In this document: piece after piece, positions 61,311-64,000 of the stretch | Numbering within the stretch: position 1 is the stretch's first letter | How the letters are laid out: every line of letters starts with the position of its first letter | From: Okeania sp034190295 | GTDB taxonomy: Bacteria; Cyanobacteriota; Cyanobacteriia; Cyanobacteriales; Microcoleaceae | Reading direction: 5' to 3' | DNA length: 64,000 nt | Assembly (NCBI GenBank): GCA_034190295.1 | Contig: JAXHSW010000024.1 | Coordinates: 1 to 64,000, forward strand | Position numbers and translations under genes: made by a program | Notes under the pieces: model-generated | What the model was told of the DNA's origin: nothing | The model's input: the letters and a program-made list of their open reading frames with translations, nothing else | Database searches by the model: none

Positions 61311-62259
61311 TTCCTAGCTTTCTAAAGAACTGAATATAAACGGGTAAATCTGGCAATAGCACCCAATTGTTTATCAATTTATTTCTAGCAGTTTTTTTAG
61401 TAACACAAACACTTGTTGTTCTTCCTCCCCCTGCTTTTGGAATTGTATTTGAAAAGTCATCTGGTACAAGTTTATTAGAATAAAAAGCTGACATAATTGT
61501 TGGTATACCCTCAAAATAATCCCAGAATAAAGCTAGTAAATTATTAATATACTGATGATGTCCTTTCCAATCTAAACCTGTTAGGAAAGATATTCTTGCA
61601 TCACCCACGGGTAAATTATTTGTTACTCCAGTTTTCAAATTTCCACAAGATGTTTTAACTTCTACTCCTCCATGAGGAAATTGATCCCAATTAATCACGG
61701 ATGAGTTATTTAGATATTCCTTTGGTATTAAATCTGGATGACCAGTTTGAGATGGGTTAAGTGCCAGATGTGAAGAAATATTTGCAAAATTTGAGACAAA
61801 AATTGCTCCGATGAATGCTCCAGTTTGCTTCTTATCTATTACTTCAAACAAACTAATACCGACAACCTGTTGAAATATCATTGCCAGAGTAATTACTGTT
61901 GTATTTGTCAATATCGCTGCTTTTTCTACTTCTTCCGATGTGAATGTTTCTCCTTTATTAGTGTAAGTAAAGTCTGTCTTAGTAGAATTATTAAGGATGT
62001 ACTTTATTACAGATTGAGGTGAGCGCATCTTATCTGTTTCTAATAAAGCAAAAGTTTGAGCAATAAGCTCAGTTGGATGAACCTTTAGGCGTTCAGCAAG
62101 TTTTGAAACTACTTCCAATGTAGGACTTTTTAACCCCCGTTCTAGGTCACTAATGTATGTACGATGAGCAGCACCTTCAAAATCTTCCTGTGACAACCCT
62201 TCTAGTTGTCTGTATGCAGCAAGCACTCTTCCAAAAGCTTGATTAATAGATTTTTTCAT
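61300..62259 (-). CDS. Restriction endonuclease with fused N-terminal XRE helix-turn-helix
   Basis: A 319-residue protein. Residues 8-65 are an XRE/Cro-type HTH: FGRVLAAYRQLEGLSQEDFE, then HRTYISDLERGLKSPTLE. Residues 90-319 contain a PD-(D/E)XK signature: GHPDLI (about 174-179), then GVEVKTSCGN (about 201-210), spaced about 25 residues. The rest (INNLLALFWDYFEGIPTIMSAFYS, and others) I do not recognise. I infer a type II nuclease paired with the convergent methyltransferase. The HTH resembles stand-alone C proteins that regulate R-M genes; here it is part of the nuclease, allowing self-regulation or specificity. The site recognised is unknown. Confidence 0.8.
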   Translation of the reverse strand: MKKSINQAFGRVLAAYRQLEGLSQEDFEGAAHRTYISDLERGLKSPTLEVVSKLAERLKVHPTELIAQTFALLETDKMRSPQSVIKYILNNSTKTDFTYTNKGETFTSEEVEKAAILTNTTVITLAMIFQQVVGISLFEVIDKKQTGAFIGAIFVSNFANISSHLALNPSQTGHPDLIPKEYLNNSSVINWDQFPHGGVEVKTSCGNLKTGVTNNLPVGDARISFLTGLDWKGHHQYINNLLALFWDYFEGIPTIMSAFYSNKLVPDDFSNTIPKAGGGRTTSVCVTKKTARNKLINNWVLLPDLPVYIQFFRKLGINY

Positions 62260-62624
<365 letters not shown>

Positions 62625-62745
62625 GGTCCGCGCGCCTCCCCTTTTAAGGGGATGAAAAAATATTCAGTTCAGTATTTCAAGCCTCCGGCTTTAGTCGGAG
62701 GTACTGATAACTGATAACTGATAACTGATAACTGAAATGACCCCT
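62625..62745. repeat. Composite repeat with heptanucleotide tract, copy 4
   Basis: Very similar to copy 2: AAATGAGGTCCGCGCGCCTCC, CCTTTTAAGGGGATGAAAAA, TTCAAGCCTCCGGCTTTAGTCGG, GGTACTGATAACTG with four to five AACTGAT units, and AAATGACCCC. Here it is not within a gene. Confidence 0.8.
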
Positions 62746-62959
62746 ACAAAAACTCAAAATATTCTACGAAAGCTTTTAACGAATACCCAAACATAAAAAA
62801 AATGGAGGTAAACCTCAGCATACCCCCACTCAAAACACTCAAATTTTACCCCAACTACACAGTCTCCGCCACAGTAGTGGAAGTAGTACATATGGGATTA
62901 TAAACCCTGAAACAAACAAGCGATGGAACTTCTGATGAAGGCGATCGCCAACCTCAAAA

Positions 62960-63155
62960 AGCTTTAGAATGTTTAAATTCCCTCCGAGCATAAATCCAAG
63001 AAACTCATGGCATCTATTCCGACGATCTAGTTGCAGAAGTTAGAACCGAACGAGAAGAGCAAAGGTGGAGGATAATTACAGGGGAGCTATAAAAATTGTA
63101 CCCGACTCAAATATAATTTTGGCTGTGGCGATCGCCCTTCAATACCCTACTAACT
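62960..63155 (+). pseudogene. Decayed vapBC-like locus
   Basis: The plus strand encodes antitoxin-like residues after an in-frame TAA: IQETHGIYSDDLVAEVRTER, then EEQRWRIITGEL and stop at 63090. The TAA within the frame near 62990 breaks it from an upstream NSLRA. It is followed without spacing by KIVPDSNIILAVAIALQYPT, matching the N-terminal beta strand and first catalytic Asp of PIN domains, but no start codon remains and the frame ends after about 25 residues. So both antitoxin and toxin are relics. It meets the antisense vapC pseudogene end to end. Confidence 0.65.
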
Positions 63156-63163
63156 CTAAAAAA

Positions 63164-63589
63164 TTACGGCAGAATCTCAAAAAATTGACAATGCTTAGGT
63201 CGAAATAACTGAAAATCTCTTCGATCCAAAGTCAAGACTTTAGTAATTTCCAAACGTTCTGCTATTGCCATGACGCTAGCATCTACAAAATCAATTCTAC
63301 TGTCTTGATATATCTCCAAAATTTCTGCTGCTCGCAACAAATCTTCTGGAGTTAAAGCTAATATTATAAATCGACTATTCAGCAAATAACGCAAGCTAGT
63401 CGCTACCATCATTGTACCAACTTCACGACCTACTAAATAAGCAACTTCAGCTAATATTGTTTGGGATAATAAAATCTGTTGTTGCTGCCTATAAATCTAT
63501 GCTACTTCAAGATGTCTAATATCTTTTTGATTCATCAAAGCTACAACAAAACCAGTATCTGCTATGGATAAATTTCTTTGTAAGACCAT
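63164..63589 (-). pseudogene. vapC-like PIN toxin gene with a nonsense codon
   Basis: The whole 142-codon frame 63589-63164 matches a PIN toxin: MVLQRNLSIADTGFVVALMN at the N-terminus, then DIRHLEVA, then TAG (63499-63497) at codon 31, then IYRQQQQILLSQTILAEVAY and the rest with LEIYQDSRIDFVDASVMAIAERL and VLTLDRRDF, which carry the remaining acidic residues. The stop is the only lesion. The remaining downstream frame starting at MMVATS (63412) lacks the first catalytic Asp. It overlaps the antitoxin gene upstream by 28 bp. The toxin is therefore inactive unless readthrough occurs. Confidence 0.88.
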
Positions 63590-63852
63590 CCCGATTTTTC
63601 CCTAATTTCTCCTTGTAAAATTTCCTCAGAATTAGTAGCTAAATTTGGGGAAGCAGCAAATAAACCAATTAAAGGTTCGGTTTCTAAGTTCCTATTTTGA
63701 TAGCTAGATTCTAAATCAGGTTGGGATTGATAATTAGCAGACTTTGTTTGCTCTTTCATTTGAGCTATGATTTTTTCCATTAGCCATATTTTCTCCTCCA
63801 AAGATAAGTTATTAATAGCATTTTCTAGTTGAAGCAATTTAGATGAAAACAT
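63562..63852 (-). CDS. VapB-like antitoxin, cyanobacterial type
   Basis: A 96-residue protein. The N-terminus (QLENAINNLSLEEKIWLMEKIIAQMKEQ) is a helical dimerisation or DNA-binding-like region. The C-terminal segment (EPLIGLFAASPNLATNSEEILQGEI...GWSYKEI) is the typical toxin-binding tail of antitoxins that precede PIN genes in cyanobacteria. The 3' end overlaps the start of the PIN gene (63589), which has a nonsense codon, so the pair is now toxin-less. Function is inferred from context. Confidence 0.78.
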   Translation of the reverse strand: MFSSKLLQLENAINNLSLEEKIWLMEKIIAQMKEQTKSANYQSQPDLESSYQNRNLETEPLIGLFAASPNLATNSEEILQGEIREKSGWSYKEIYP

Positions 63853-64000
63853 TATGATTGTTGTGAGATAGAAAATAAATTACAATATAATTTTTATGAT
63901 TATAACACAATGAAATACTGATAACTGATAACTGATAACTGAAGTAAGCGGTACACTCCTAAAAAGAAAAAAACAACTCCACGCCGTAATTGGGGGAGTT
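63853..64000. repeat. Heptanucleotide repeat and spacer at the window edge
   Basis: AACTGAT units at 63914-63944 end in CTGAAGTAAGCGG. The remaining 50 bp contain CAACTCCACGCCGTAATTGGGGGAGTT with a short inverted GGAGTT/AACTCC pair. Nothing further can be said at the edge. Confidence 0.8.

Overview
The window looks like a chromosome segment of a filamentous, multicellular cyanobacterium. Evidence: many HIP1-type GCGATCGC palindromes, low GC, low coding density, long repeat-filled intergenic regions, heptanucleotide tandem repeats (STRRs), many glycosyltransferases, and abundant PIN/VapB-like, Uma2, Rpn and S23-type genes. A large marine Oscillatoriales genome (Okeania/Trichodesmium/Moorena type) is my inference; no rRNA or other taxonomic marker is present.

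Layout. 0-7 kb: repeats, a vanadium haloperoxidase with an RTX-type C-terminus, and two multidomain histidine kinases. 7-20.7 kb, minus strand: a biological-conflict island. It holds an OLD/ABC-type ATPase, a formylglycine-generating-enzyme (FGE) fold gene, duplicated antitoxin/PIN genes interrupted by an S23 four-helix-bundle gene, then a vWA-MoxR-VMAP ternary system: a 1226-aa vWA/receiver/caspase-like/FGE protein, a MoxR AAA+ ATPase, a VMAP protein, a CHAT protease and an unknown beta-rich protein. 21-31 kb: M1 aminopeptidase, polysaccharide-type glycosyltransferases with a Wzy/HpsL-like membrane protein, an Rpn nuclease and GlmM. 31-36 kb: repeats, an ECF-like sigma factor with repeat elements inside its reading frame, and two small secreted proteins. 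36-45 kb: toxin-antitoxin debris, glycosyltransferases, RmlA, a 14-copy tandem array and a GT-C-like membrane protein. 45-56 kb: four 281-bp repeats, Nudix, an assembly gap, FHA-PrsW, peptide deformylase, a pentapeptide-repeat membrane protein and TenA. 56-64 kb: a triplicated 217-bp repeat, a DPM1-like glycosyltransferase, two Uma2 paralogs (one with a nonsense codon), a type II restriction-modification pair whose nuclease carries its own HTH, and decayed vapBC loci.

Main biological point. The vWA, MoxR and VMAP genes form the core of a ternary conflict system. The CHAT protease and the VMAP protein carry near-identical copies of one adaptor domain (EAD-like), giving a direct way to recruit the protease. 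The caspase-like domain in the vWA protein lacks its catalytic Cys, and its receiver has Asn where the phosphoacceptor Asp is expected, so CHAT is the likely active effector. Two FGE-fold genes in the island end in variable regions whose differences cluster at codon positions 1 and 2 inside otherwise near-identical flanks. That is the signature of diversity-generating retroelement (DGR) targets, although no reverse transcriptase or template repeat lies in the window.

Second theme. Heptanucleotide repeats and MITE-like elements shape gene ends: they supply stop codons and short C-terminal tails to several genes, sit at the breakpoints of broken PIN genes, and lie in frame inside the sigma factor.
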